Source of the DNA: CAZWRV01 sp964636325
Lineage (GTDB): Bacteria > Verrucomicrobiota > Lentisphaeria > Victivallales > GWF2-50-93
Assembly (NCBI GenBank): GCA_964636325.1
Contig: CAZWRV010000166.1
Coordinates: 1-6,260, forward strand
Reading direction: 5' to 3'
Length of the DNA: 6,260 nt
In this document: positions 1-6,100 of the stretch, piece by piece
How the letters are laid out: the number at the start of each line of letters is the position of its first letter
Position numbering within the stretch: position 1 is the stretch's first letter
The notes under the pieces: model-generated
What the model saw: only the letters and a program-made list of their open reading frames with translations
Told to the model about the DNA's origin: nothing
The model's database searches: none
Position numbers and translations under genes: made by a program

Positions 1-83
1 GGCGCATGCAAGTCCTTCTCTGTTAAATATTTATATTTTTATAGACGGGCTCTAACTATGGATTATTCATAAATGATATTATC

Positions 84-105
84 TTTCACAAAGACACTGA
101 GGCAC
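84..105. repeat. Degenerate CACAAAGACAC/GGCAC intergenic repeat
   Basis: The plus strand reads TTTCACAAAGACACTGAGG followed by CAC. The phrase resembles an interspersed intergenic sequence (CACAAAGACAC..GGCAC) that I recall from many environmental bacterial genomes. Only one copy is present in this window, so the repeat status rests on recall rather than on what is seen here. Confidence 0.3.
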
Positions 106-123
106 TACGGATATTGCTTCCAT

Positions 124-158
124 AATTGTCAATTGATAATTGTTTATCGTTAATTGAT
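124..158. repeat. Five-unit degenerate heptamer array (AATTGNN)
   Basis: Five consecutive 7-bp units are visible: AATTGTC, AATTGAT, AATTGTT, TATCGTT and AATTGAT. Four of the five start with AATTG. The array begins 11 bases beyond the stop codon of the beta-helix gene. Its A+T-rich, partly self-complementary nature (TCAATTGA is a palindrome) could give weak secondary structure, but nothing shows a function. Confidence 0.5.
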
Positions 159-168
159 CATTTCCTTC

Positions 169-1263
169 CTACCGGAGCTTCGATCCCCAGATTGCAAGAT
201 CACCATCGGTATACAGCGAACCGACGTTGTCCTTTATGATTACTCCTTCGCCGTGACCGCCGCGGTCGGCGACGAGTTCGCGTATGGCGCCGATGTGCAG
301 GACGTTGTTGGCGACTACGCAGTTCTTAAGTCCCTTGGCGACAATGCCATAGAGAGGAGAGTTCTTTCCGTGTCCGTCGTCCTGGCCGATGCACATGGAG
401 TTGCCGGTGAAGACGATTCCGTGGGAATCCTCGATGATGGCATGGGCGCTGGACTTCTCGTCCGGCGTCCACTCGGGTTTGCCGGAACGGTAGATGATGT
501 TTCCGGTGATGGTCATGCAAAGGCTCGGGGAGTCCTTCTCGCCGCGGGCCTGAATCCTTATCCCTGCATGGCCCGATCTGTCGATGTAGTTTCCGGTTAT
601 GTTGTAGTGCGAGCCTCCGAGGATGACGATTCCGCCGACGCGGTTCCACTCGATTCTGTTGCCGGTGATTGTGATGGAGGCGTTCGGTTGGTCGGAGAGG
701 TAGCCTGCGCCGCCGTTGCCGCTGAACCAGTTGTCGAGGATGAACCCGTCCCAGCCCTGCACGTAGAGCCCGTTCCCCTTGTTGAATATGACCTCGCAGT
801 GGCGCACGCTGAAGCACCAGGCGTTGATGAGGTGGATGCCGTCGCCGGTGAAGCGCTCGATATGGCAGCGTTCTATCTTGTTGGCCTCCTCCTCGCGGCG
901 GTTCTCGAGCTTTGTCATGAAAATGCCATGGACATCCTTTCCGAGGTCGTTGCCATGGAGGGTGATGCCGTTCACGACCGCGCCGACCGCTCCTGTTATG
1001 TCGAGAAGCGATTTCGCGTTCGGATCATTGAGCTTCAGTATCGAGCCGCCGACGGACTGGTATCCCCAGGTGGCGTTCCCCTGGATTCCGGTGTGGGGAT
1101 GGAACTTAAGCGTAGAAGTCAGGTATGTTCCGTCGGGCACGAAGACGATGCCGGCCTGCTTGCCGGCGGCGTCCAACGCCGCCTGCAGCGCCTTCGTGTC
1201 GTCGGCCGTTCCGTCGCCCCTGGCCCCGAAGTCTCTGGCGTTCAGACAGATGCCGCTATTCAT
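169..1263 (-). CDS. Pectate-lyase-3-fold right-handed parallel beta-helix protein
   Basis: This 364-residue protein has the pectate lyase superfamily (Pectate_lyase_3) N-terminal signature: DFGARGDGTADDTKALQAAL at residues 11-30, then VPDGTY at 42-47. From about residue 95 to 348 it carries coils of a right-handed beta-helix, marked by N-x-I and ITGN turns (ITITGNRI near 197-204, NITGNYI 221-227, TITGNII 251-257, IVFTGNSM 283-290, VVANNV 316-321). Proteins of this fold cleave, epimerise or bind polysaccharides. I cannot assign catalytic residues or a substrate. There is no signal peptide: the domain starts within ten residues of the N-terminus, so the protein is probably cytoplasmic or exported by another route. 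The ATG has a GGGGGA ribosome binding site five bases upstream (1269-1274). It lies 71 nt downstream of the aminotransferase stop with no obvious terminator between, so co-transcription is likely. Confidence 0.88.
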   Translation of the reverse strand: MNSGICLNARDFGARGDGTADDTKALQAALDAAGKQAGIVFVPDGTYLTSTLKFHPHTGIQGNATWGYQSVGGSILKLNDPNAKSLLDITGAVGAVVNGITLHGNDLGKDVHGIFMTKLENRREEEANKIERCHIERFTGDGIHLINAWCFSVRHCEVIFNKGNGLYVQGWDGFILDNWFSGNGGAGYLSDQPNASITITGNRIEWNRVGGIVILGGSHYNITGNYIDRSGHAGIRIQARGEKDSPSLCMTITGNIIYRSGKPEWTPDEKSSAHAIIEDSHGIVFTGNSMCIGQDDGHGKNSPLYGIVAKGLKNCVVANNVLHIGAIRELVADRGGHGEGVIIKDNVGSLYTDGDLAIWGSKLR

Positions 1264-1334
1264 GGATTTCCCCCGATATGGAATTCATTTGAATGTTGGT
1301 TATTGGCGTTTGGGATTCAGCTTCAAGTCCGGTT

Positions 1335-2660
1335 CTACGCTCCTGAACGCCTCGTCAGAGCGTATCCGCCGGCGGCGGCCGACTTCCCCGTGTCCCCTTC
1401 GAGCAATTCCTTGTAGTTCCTGGCGACCTTGGCGAAGGCGGCCGCGTATTCGGCGATGGCCTTCTGGGAATATTTCTTGAACCATGGAATCGAGAAGACT
1501 CTCTCCTGTATCCCCTCAGAGACCGGTAGGGTTCCCGGCTTCTGCCTGAGATCCCTCTTCGAATTCGCGATCCTGGTCGGCTTGCCGTCGCCATAGACAT
1601 CCACCGTGTTGAGAAGTGGATGAAGGTGAAGCGCCCTGTTGCAGCCAGGCCATGCCGTCACGCCTTCAGCGCGCAGCGCCTCGCAGAACCTGCCGACAGA
1701 GAGGCCTGCGAACTTCGCGGGATCGTAGAGGCATACCGGGCTGTACCAGCCGCCCATGGTCGTCCTGCCGCCCTTTGGGGTGCGGTGCGGGCTGAGGCCG
1801 GGGATCTTGTCCAGGTGGTCGCAGAAGCAGTTCATCGCCTTGTCGATCTCCGCCATCTGCTTCGGATAGTTCCTGATCTGGACGCGACCCATCGCGGAGC
1901 TCATCTGGTGCATCCTGTATTTGTAGCCGCCCCATGGGAGTCCGCCGGCTTCGGCGATCCCTTTGATCGTTAGCTCGCCTCCCCGCTCGTAATGGCCGAA
2001 GACCAGGGCCTTCTCGTAGATTTCCCGGTTGTTTGTCAGGAGGATGCCTGCCTCGCCGCATGCGAACGACTTGCCGCTCATGAGCGAGAAGCCTGCCACG
2101 TCGCCGATGCTGCCCACTATCCTTCCCTTGTAGAGGGCGCCGTGGGCGTGCGAGCAGTCCTCGACGACCTTGACCTTGTGCCTGCGGGCGATCTTCATTA
2201 TCGCGTCCATGTCGCAGGGCATTCCGCAGTAGTGGACGACGACTATGGCCTTGGTCTTTTTTGTGATCCTGTGCTCGATGTCCTTGGGATCGACGCACAA
2301 TGTCTTCGGGTCGATTTCCGCGAAAACGATCGTCGCGCCCAGGGAGAAAGCCTGAATGCAGGAGGCCCAGTAGGTCACGGACGGGCTGATTATCTCGTCG
2401 CCCCTGCCGACTCCGCAGCCGTACATGGCCGACTGGAGCGCCGCAGTTCCCGAGCTGCATCCGAGCCCGAACTTCATGCCGTGCCATGCGGCATATTCCT
2501 TTTCGAACTGCCTTGTGACATCCCCGCCGGACATTGCCCCGCGCCTCAGGACGTCCAGCACCGCATCCTCGATCTCCTTGGTCACAATTGGCCAAGTGAA
2601 GAGTTCCGCGTGATCGCCTTTCACCGTCTTCGGCCCGCCGAATATTGCAAGATCCGACAT
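1335..2660 (-). CDS. DegT/DnrJ/EryC1/StrS family PLP-dependent sugar aminotransferase
   Basis: This 441-residue protein is a fold-type I PLP enzyme of the DegT/StrS family. Members usually transfer an amino group to a keto-sugar, often nucleotide-linked, for amino-sugar or glycan synthesis. Visible hallmarks are the phosphate-binding CSSGTAAL (68-75), the VVEDCSHAHGA motif whose Asp168 should pair with the PLP pyridine nitrogen, and the Schiff-base lysine in SLMSGKSFACGEAG (Lys197). YKYRMHQMSSAMGRVQ (246-261) corresponds to the family's NYRM..IQAALG region. The length is slightly above the usual 370-420, with a low-complexity tail after about residue 421. The start is supported by a strong AAGGAGGA ribosome binding site. 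The beta-helix gene follows after 71 nt. A few members of this family are dehydratases or act on other substrates; with Lys197 present an aminotransferase is the better call. The exact substrate is unknown. Confidence 0.92.
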   Translation of the reverse strand: MSDLAIFGGPKTVKGDHAELFTWPIVTKEIEDAVLDVLRRGAMSGGDVTRQFEKEYAAWHGMKFGLGCSSGTAALQSAMYGCGVGRGDEIISPSVTYWASCIQAFSLGATIVFAEIDPKTLCVDPKDIEHRITKKTKAIVVVHYCGMPCDMDAIMKIARRHKVKVVEDCSHAHGALYKGRIVGSIGDVAGFSLMSGKSFACGEAGILLTNNREIYEKALVFGHYERGGELTIKGIAEAGGLPWGGYKYRMHQMSSAMGRVQIRNYPKQMAEIDKAMNCFCDHLDKIPGLSPHRTPKGGRTTMGGWYSPVCLYDPAKFAGLSVGRFCEALRAEGVTAWPGCNRALHLHPLLNTVDVYGDGKPTRIANSKRDLRQKPGTLPVSEGIQERVFSIPWFKKYSQKAIAEYAAAFAKVARNYKELLEGDTGKSAAAGGYALTRRSGA

Positions 2661-2663
2661 GCT

Positions 2664-2671
2664 TCCTCCTT
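2664..2671 (-). promoter_or_regulatory. Strong Shine-Dalgarno of the aminotransferase gene
   Basis: The minus strand reads AAGGAGGA, three bases before the ATG at 2660. It is a near-perfect anti-16S match and fixes the start codon. It is the strongest ribosome binding site in the window. Confidence 0.85.
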
Positions 2672-2710
2672 AGTTCCTTTGACTTGAACTGCAATTTTCT
2701 TAATGTTTAT

Positions 2711-2815
2711 GAAATCCGAAGCACGAAATTCGAAACATCTTCCAAAAGGAATATTCAAAATTTCAAACAATTGACTTTCCCCATTTGTTTTGAATTTCGA
2801 TATTTGAATTTCGAG
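2711..2815. repeat. Composite intergenic repeat with imperfect inverted arms
   Basis: This block fills most of the 164-bp spacer between the regulator and the aminotransferase. Read on the minus strand, its left-coordinate end contains GTTTCGAATTTCGTGCTTCG (2717-2736), followed by GATTTC. Its other end has two copies of TCGAAATTC (2792-2800 and 2806-2814). An imperfect inverted repeat joins 2750-2770 to 2785-2804 around a 14-nt loop. The GAAATTC/GAATTTC words are repeated in both orientations. I recall similar TTTCGTGCTTCGGATTTC elements scattered between genes in several environmental phyla, so this looks like a mobile or MITE-like interspersed element rather than unique sequence. It could act as a transcription boundary after the regulator gene. 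Confidence 0.5.
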
Positions 2816-2824
2816 TTTTAATTG

Positions 2825-3721
2825 TCAGCTCCGGAACGATTCGCAGAGCCTGCGGTATTGCGATGGTGTCATTCCGGCCAGCTTCTTGAAATCGCGGTTG
2901 AAGACGCTGATGTCGTTGAAGCCGGAGGCTTCGCAAATTGAGATTATCTTCATGTCCGGCGATGATTCCAGAAGCCTCTTCGCCTCAATGACCCTTCTGC
3001 TGATCAGGTTCTCCTGAAACGAGAATCCTGTATAATCCTTGATCATGTGGCTCACGTAGAACGGGGAGTAGCAAACGTGCCTTGAGATGTCCGAGAGCGT
3101 GAGCTGGCTCTTGAAGTTGGAGTCGATGTGTTTAAAGACCTTGTCTATGAGCGGATGCTCCTTCCTCTTCGGCTCGAGAGTCCGAGGAGCATTTTCGGAG
3201 AGCCGTATTATGAATATGAGCAATTGCGAGAGCGCGTTGACTATCGCCTCCTTGTGGAATACCCCTTTGTGATCCCATTCGCCCTGGAGGATGTCCGCCA
3301 GGAATTCGACGTGGGTGGCGCTGGTCCCGTCGAGCTGGAGCCTGTGGTGGAAGCCGGCGCGGCATTTCGATATCTTGTCCATGACCGGCTTCATCTCGGG
3401 ATACTTGGCGAAGAAGGAATATGAAAAGGCCATGTATGTCTTTTTGACGAGGACTCCCTCTTCGCCCCTGATGAAGGCGTGGAGTTCGTCGCCGTGGATG
3501 ATGAAGAGTGTCCCCGCCTTGAACGGATATTTTCTGTTCTTGATGAAGTAATAGCCGCTGCCGGATCGGATATACTGGATTTCGACGGCGAATGGATGTA
3601 TATGGTAGTTCTTGGACTCGCCGAAGGTCTCGTAACCCTTCACCGACGTGATTACGTTGAAGGGGAAGTCGCCTCCCGGAAAGATGCAGGACTGCGGCAG
3701 GGTCTTTCTGTGCTTGCTCAT
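2825..3721 (-). CDS. AraC-family transcriptional regulator with N-terminal cupin domain
   Basis: From the ATG at 3721 this is a 298-residue regulator, the usual family length. The N-terminal part (about 25-90) is a cupin-like sensing domain, with NYHIHPFAVEIQYIRSGSGY (38-57) and FKAGTLFIIHGDELHAFI (67-84); such domains normally bind a sugar or other small effector. The C-terminal part is the two-helix-turn-helix AraC DNA-binding domain: LTLSDISRHVCYSPFYVSHM (207-226), then IISICEASGFNDISVFNRDF (259-278) and the signature GMTPSQYRR (283-291). A longer frame from an ATG at 3829 would add 36 residues and overlap the peptidase gene. I prefer 3721 because the extra residues lie over a palindrome that looks like an operator and add no family sequence. 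The ribosome binding site of the chosen start is weak. The effector is unknown; nearby targets are suggested by shared upstream motifs. Confidence 0.9.
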   Translation of the reverse strand: MSKHRKTLPQSCIFPGGDFPFNVITSVKGYETFGESKNYHIHPFAVEIQYIRSGSGYYFIKNRKYPFKAGTLFIIHGDELHAFIRGEEGVLVKKTYMAFSYSFFAKYPEMKPVMDKISKCRAGFHHRLQLDGTSATHVEFLADILQGEWDHKGVFHKEAIVNALSQLLIFIIRLSENAPRTLEPKRKEHPLIDKVFKHIDSNFKSQLTLSDISRHVCYSPFYVSHMIKDYTGFSFQENLISRRVIEAKRLLESSPDMKIISICEASGFNDISVFNRDFKKLAGMTPSQYRRLCESFRS

Positions 3722-3766
3722 AATGGCGGATCCGGTCTTTGTTCTTGAAGTGAAGGTAAGGCGGCT

Positions 3767-3796
3767 TTTAGAGATTTCTTTGCATATGTTGCTAAA
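3767..3796 (-). promoter_or_regulatory. Candidate promoter of the AraC regulator gene
   Basis: On the minus strand TTTAGC (3791-3796) and TCTAAA (3767-3772) are separated by 18 bp and could serve as weak -35 and -10 hexamers. The -35 lies inside the spacer of the perfect palindrome at 3778-3808 and inside the 28-bp shared element, so transcription would be sensitive to protein bound there. The hexamers are poor matches to consensus, which fits an activator-dependent promoter but also leaves the call uncertain. Confidence 0.35.
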
Positions 3797-3808
3797 ATAT
3801 ATGCAAAG
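3778..3808. promoter_or_regulatory. Perfect 10-bp inverted repeat, putative operator
   Basis: CTTTGCATAT (3778-3787) is followed after 11 bases by its exact reverse complement ATATGCAAAG (3799-3808). The arm centres are 21 bp apart, about two helical turns, as expected for a protein dimer on one face of the DNA. The element is in the 94-bp gap between the peptidase stop and the regulator ATG. There is no T run, so a terminator is unlikely. Autoregulation by the adjacent AraC protein is the simplest reading but is inference. Confidence 0.6.
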
Positions 3809-3815
3809 TTTGCGA
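3788..3815. promoter_or_regulatory. 28-bp shared upstream element, copy 1
   Basis: This segment matches 5986-6013 at 22 of 28 positions without gaps. The conserved words are TTGCnAAA and ATATGCrAAGTTTGC on the plus strand. It begins 67 bases upstream of the regulator's start codon position (3721) and overlaps the right arm of the palindrome. See copy 2 at 5986-6013. Confidence 0.6.
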
Positions 3816-4640
3816 TTATTCAGCCGCATCCTTCCAAGGCGTGTTCAGCGCGGCGATGATGCTGGTGGGATGGCATGCCTCCTGGACGAGCGGGGGCTTC
3901 CCGGCGCCGCTCCGCATCTTCCGGACAAGCCTGTATGGCTTCCTTATCTTCGGGTAGCGGAATGCGCCGGGCGACTTTCGCAGCTTTGCGACGGCCTTTT
4001 CCGCTCCGACCTTGATTCTGCGGCAGGCCTCGGCGGGCGAAAGATGTATGGCCGACAGCTTGGCCTTGCGGTATTCGTCCTCGGAGAGCTGGTCGAGTCC
4101 GTCCGGGAGTATCCCCCTCTTCACAGATACAGTGACAACCCCCGGAGTCAGGGCCCGCGCCTCTTCGCAGAGCGCCTGCTCCCCGCTGGCGAAGAAGGAC
4201 GGCACGCCTAGCTCCATTGCGCACAAGGCCGTCTCCCCGTATTCGCCGATCGATATTCCGTTGATGGAAAGGTCCAGCCAGTTGAACCACTGGGTATGCG
4301 TGATGTGCGAGAACGGCGTGCCGGACTTGGCGTGATGGCCAATCCATGCCGCGCCGTCAAAATCCTTGTCCAGAAGCCAGGGATATACGGGATTAGGAGC
4401 GCCGCGGGAAAGTTCCGCCGCAGGATGGAGGCGGAGCGGATCTATTCCTCCGGCGCCGTGGCCGTCGACGACGAGGAATTCCTTCGCCCCTCCGGCGATA
4501 AAACCTTCGATGGCCGCATTGACTTCGTTAGTAAGGATTGACACGCCCTTCTCGAAGTACCGGCCTGACGGGATCACCCAGTCGTCGTGGTTGAGTATTC
4601 CCGCGCAGCCCTCCATGTCCGTCATAATGTAGATGCGCAT
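3816..4640 (-). CDS. M55-family D-aminopeptidase (DppA-like)
   Basis: This 274-residue protein matches the M55 family of zinc D-aminopeptidases, whose model is Bacillus subtilis DppA, an enzyme of the same length that releases N-terminal D-amino acids from short D-peptides such as D-Ala-D-Ala. All expected metal ligands are visible: Asp8 and Glu10 in MTDMEG, His61 in VVDGHGAGG, His103 in GHHAKSGTP and Glu133 in SIGEYGE. SHITHT (111-116) aligns with the family's SHS segment near the active site. There is no signal peptide or membrane segment, so it should be cytosolic. The ATG has an AAGGGGGAG ribosome binding site (4645-4653). No peptide transporter gene is next to it here, unlike the dpp operon, so its role may be cell-wall peptide salvage, or a different substrate in a regulator-linked setting. 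The downstream neighbour is the AraC regulator, 94 nt away. Confidence 0.92.
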   Translation of the reverse strand: MRIYIMTDMEGCAGILNHDDWVIPSGRYFEKGVSILTNEVNAAIEGFIAGGAKEFLVVDGHGAGGIDPLRLHPAAELSRGAPNPVYPWLLDKDFDGAAWIGHHAKSGTPFSHITHTQWFNWLDLSINGISIGEYGETALCAMELGVPSFFASGEQALCEEARALTPGVVTVSVKRGILPDGLDQLSEDEYRKAKLSAIHLSPAEACRRIKVGAEKAVAKLRKSPGAFRYPKIRKPYRLVRKMRSGAGKPPLVQEACHPTSIIAALNTPWKDAAE

Positions 4641-4915
4641 GATGCTCCCCCTTCGTTATAACTGAAGACAGCCTGATCCTTGGAGAATAATCTGTACCCA
4701 AAATCCGATGCTTCAAGGATTTTTGATTCAGATTTCCCGGACGGAAAATCAAGAATTATCTTCTTCGGTATTTGAAATGAAATACCTTCCGGGGGTCGGT
4801 ATTTCACCGCAACTCTTTTTCCACGGATCGGAATGCCCGTATTATGCGAAGCAAATTCCGAAATCTCCGCAATCAAAATGTAACTTTATCAGCCTAAAGG
4901 AGTATAGAACAGGCA
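4641..4915. other. A+T-rich spacer upstream of the M55 peptidase gene
   Basis: This 275-bp stretch separates the broken channel gene from the peptidase gene and must contain the peptidase promoter if the gene has its own. An 84-codon minus-strand frame crosses it (TTG at 4876, stop at 4622), but it has no ribosome binding site, no recognisable domain, and overlaps the peptidase start, so I do not call it a gene. The main structure is the GGTATTT hairpin set at 4767-4806. ATTATGCGAAGCAAAT (4841-4856) shares TATGCGAAG with the right-hand copy of the 28-bp element. Confidence 0.5.
4767..4806 (-). promoter_or_regulatory. Mutually exclusive hairpins upstream of the peptidase gene
   Basis: Three related segments overlap in pairing. 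On the plus strand GGTATTT (4767-4773) pairs perfectly with AAATACC (4780-4786) across 6 bases. TGAAATACC (4778-4786) also pairs perfectly, over 9 bp, with GGTATTTCA (4798-4806) across 11 bases. The middle segment can therefore join only one partner. The element lies 127 to 166 nt upstream of the peptidase ATG. It could be a switch in the leader RNA or a DNA operator with repeated half-sites; no poly-U terminator follows either hairpin. Confidence 0.4.
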
Positions 4916-5919
4916 CTATTTAGCGATGGGCGAAGGGACGAGCGTCCAGGAGGCGCCGCCCGATGTCCCGGCGTCCGCGAAGGCGGTCGCGAGCGAGACG
5001 ATCATGTCGGAGGTCACAGTGGCTCGAAGGCTCTGGTTGGCCACGAAGAAGCGGAGCGTCACGTTCACGGACGTGTTTCCGAGCTCGGTTACCAGCGCGC
5101 TCGGCGGGGGTGCGGCCTCCACCTTGGGGTGGCTTTTGACCACATCGATCAGGAGCTGCAGCGCCTCCGAGAGGTCGCTCTTGTAGGAAAGGGAAAGCGG
5201 CAGCTCCACGCGGACCCGGTGATCGGTGAGTCTCCCGGACATGAATCTCGTCGGCGGGATCGCTCTCCTCGATGGCTGCGGCGGCGGGCTGGGCCGCAGG
5301 CCCAGGCAGAGTCCGGAGATTGCGGCATCTCTCGGCCCAGGCGTCCACGAGCAGGTGCACGGCCGCGACCGCAATGTTGACAAGAACGATCAGCAGCAAT
5401 GTCTGCTGGAGGTAGTCGATGATCCTCTCGACCGTATAAACATAGCCAACCGTGGAGAGCACCACGAGCGCCAGGGGCAGAACCGTCCCGAGGCGAAGCC
5501 CGATCCATGTAAGGCGCTCGGACCACCCCGCCGCCGTGAGGCCGTCGGCCACCGCGCGCACCTGCTGGGAAGAGTCCGGAATCAGATATAGCAGCCATGC
5601 GGTACACATCGGTACGGCGGGTGCCGACAAAGACAGCAGGAACGCTCAGAAGAGTCCGCGGCCGTATCGGGAGAGCCGGGCCGCCGCGCTCATCGCGCGT
5701 CCGTTCCAGCTCGCCCGAGATCTGCTCTAGGTCGCCGTGCAGCTCCTGGGGCGTCTCGACCTGTCCGAGCAAAGAGAGCGTCTCGCGTTCGAAGGACTGC
5801 AACACCTCGGGACGGGGTGTCTCATCGGCGGCGGGGGCCTGCGCCTGGGCGGAAAGCCATTAGCATGCGCTAGCCATCAATAATGGAACTAACAGGACAT
5901 GACAAAGGATTGATTTCAT
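4916..5919 (-). pseudogene. Decayed MscS/MscK-type mechanosensitive channel gene
   Basis: The gene starts at ATG 5919, with GGAGAGGA just upstream (5922-5929), and begins with a hydrophobic leader, MKSILCHVLLVPLLMASAC. A TAA stop at 5860-5862 then interrupts it, and the same frame continues WLSAQAQAPAADETPRPE and an alpha-helical stretch (ETPQELHGDLEQISGELERT). Around 5630-5645 the meaningful sequence moves to another frame with membrane helices (AWLLYLIP; LPLALVVLSTVGYVY; LLLIVLVNIAVAAVHLLVDA). Around 5240-5260 it moves again, to a frame with the MscS C-terminal domain: TDHRVRVELPLSLSYKSDL, then TELGNTSVNVTLRFFV, ending at 4916. The pore helix and beta domain that should lie between the last two parts are absent in all frames, and the periplasmic region is very short. 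Intact relatives are inner-membrane channels that open under osmotic downshock. Sequencing error could explain single shifts but not the missing segment. Confidence 0.82.
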
Positions 5920-5965
5920 CGTCCTCTCCACATTACATAGGAAACTTATTCCGTACTCCGATAAA

Positions 5966-5994
5966 CTTATAGCAGGGCGGGCCCTCTTGCAAAA
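5966..5994 (-). promoter_or_regulatory. Candidate promoter of the channel pseudogene
   Basis: On the minus strand TTTTGC (5989-5994) and TATAAG (5966-5971) are 17 bp apart, the preferred sigma-70 spacing. The -10 is good and the -35 weak. The spacer contains a small palindrome, AGGGC-CC-GCCCT. The -35 lies within the 28-bp shared element, as in the regulator promoter. Confidence 0.4.
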
Positions 5995-6013
5995 CAATAT
6001 GCGAAGTTTGCCA
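5986..6013. promoter_or_regulatory. 28-bp shared upstream element, copy 2
   Basis: This matches 3788-3815 at 22 of 28 positions without gaps, including ATATGCrAAGTTTGC. It starts 67 bases upstream of the start codon position (5919), the same distance as copy 1 from the regulator start (3721). Unlike copy 1 it lacks the left palindrome arm CTTTGCATAT. Confidence 0.6.
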
Positions 6014-6100
6014 AAATGGGCATACAAGCGGACTTCGGATGCGCGAAAAGGGATTGACCGTATATATTGAGGGAAGAATTGTTATTAGTAAAAGTGACAA

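Larger units (their letters stand above)
1..168. other. A+T-rich non-coding left flank
   Basis: No reading frame here looks coding on either strand. The stretch lies downstream of the beta-helix gene, which ends at 169, and is much richer in A+T than the genes. It contains a CACAAAGACAC..GGCAC-type segment (84-105) and a run of AATTGNN heptamers (124-158), listed separately. No G+C-rich hairpin followed by a T run is visible, so I cannot point to a terminator for the upstream operon. Confidence 0.6.

Noticed and set aside
154..1416. Long 420-codon plus-strand frame antisense to the beta-helix gene
   Set aside because: Its composition (Val, Ala, Asp, Gly-rich, no domain) is that expected of the opposite strand of a G+C-rich gene, whereas the minus strand gives a clear fold family.
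3722..3829. 36-residue N-terminal extension of the AraC regulator from ATG 3829
   Set aside because: It overlaps the peptidase gene, adds sequence not typical of the family and runs over a perfect palindrome and promoter-like sites; the start at 3721 gives the usual length.
4622..4876. 84-codon minus-strand frame upstream of and overlapping the peptidase gene
   Set aside because: It starts with TTG, has no ribosome binding site, resembles no family known to me, runs through the hairpin set and overlaps the peptidase start; more likely chance in an A+T-rich spacer.
6054..6088. Possible plus-strand promoter TTGACC with a downstream TATTAG
   Set aside because: The spacing between the hexamers is about 23 bp, too long for a sigma-70 promoter, and at 17 bp the -10 is AATTGT, a poor match.
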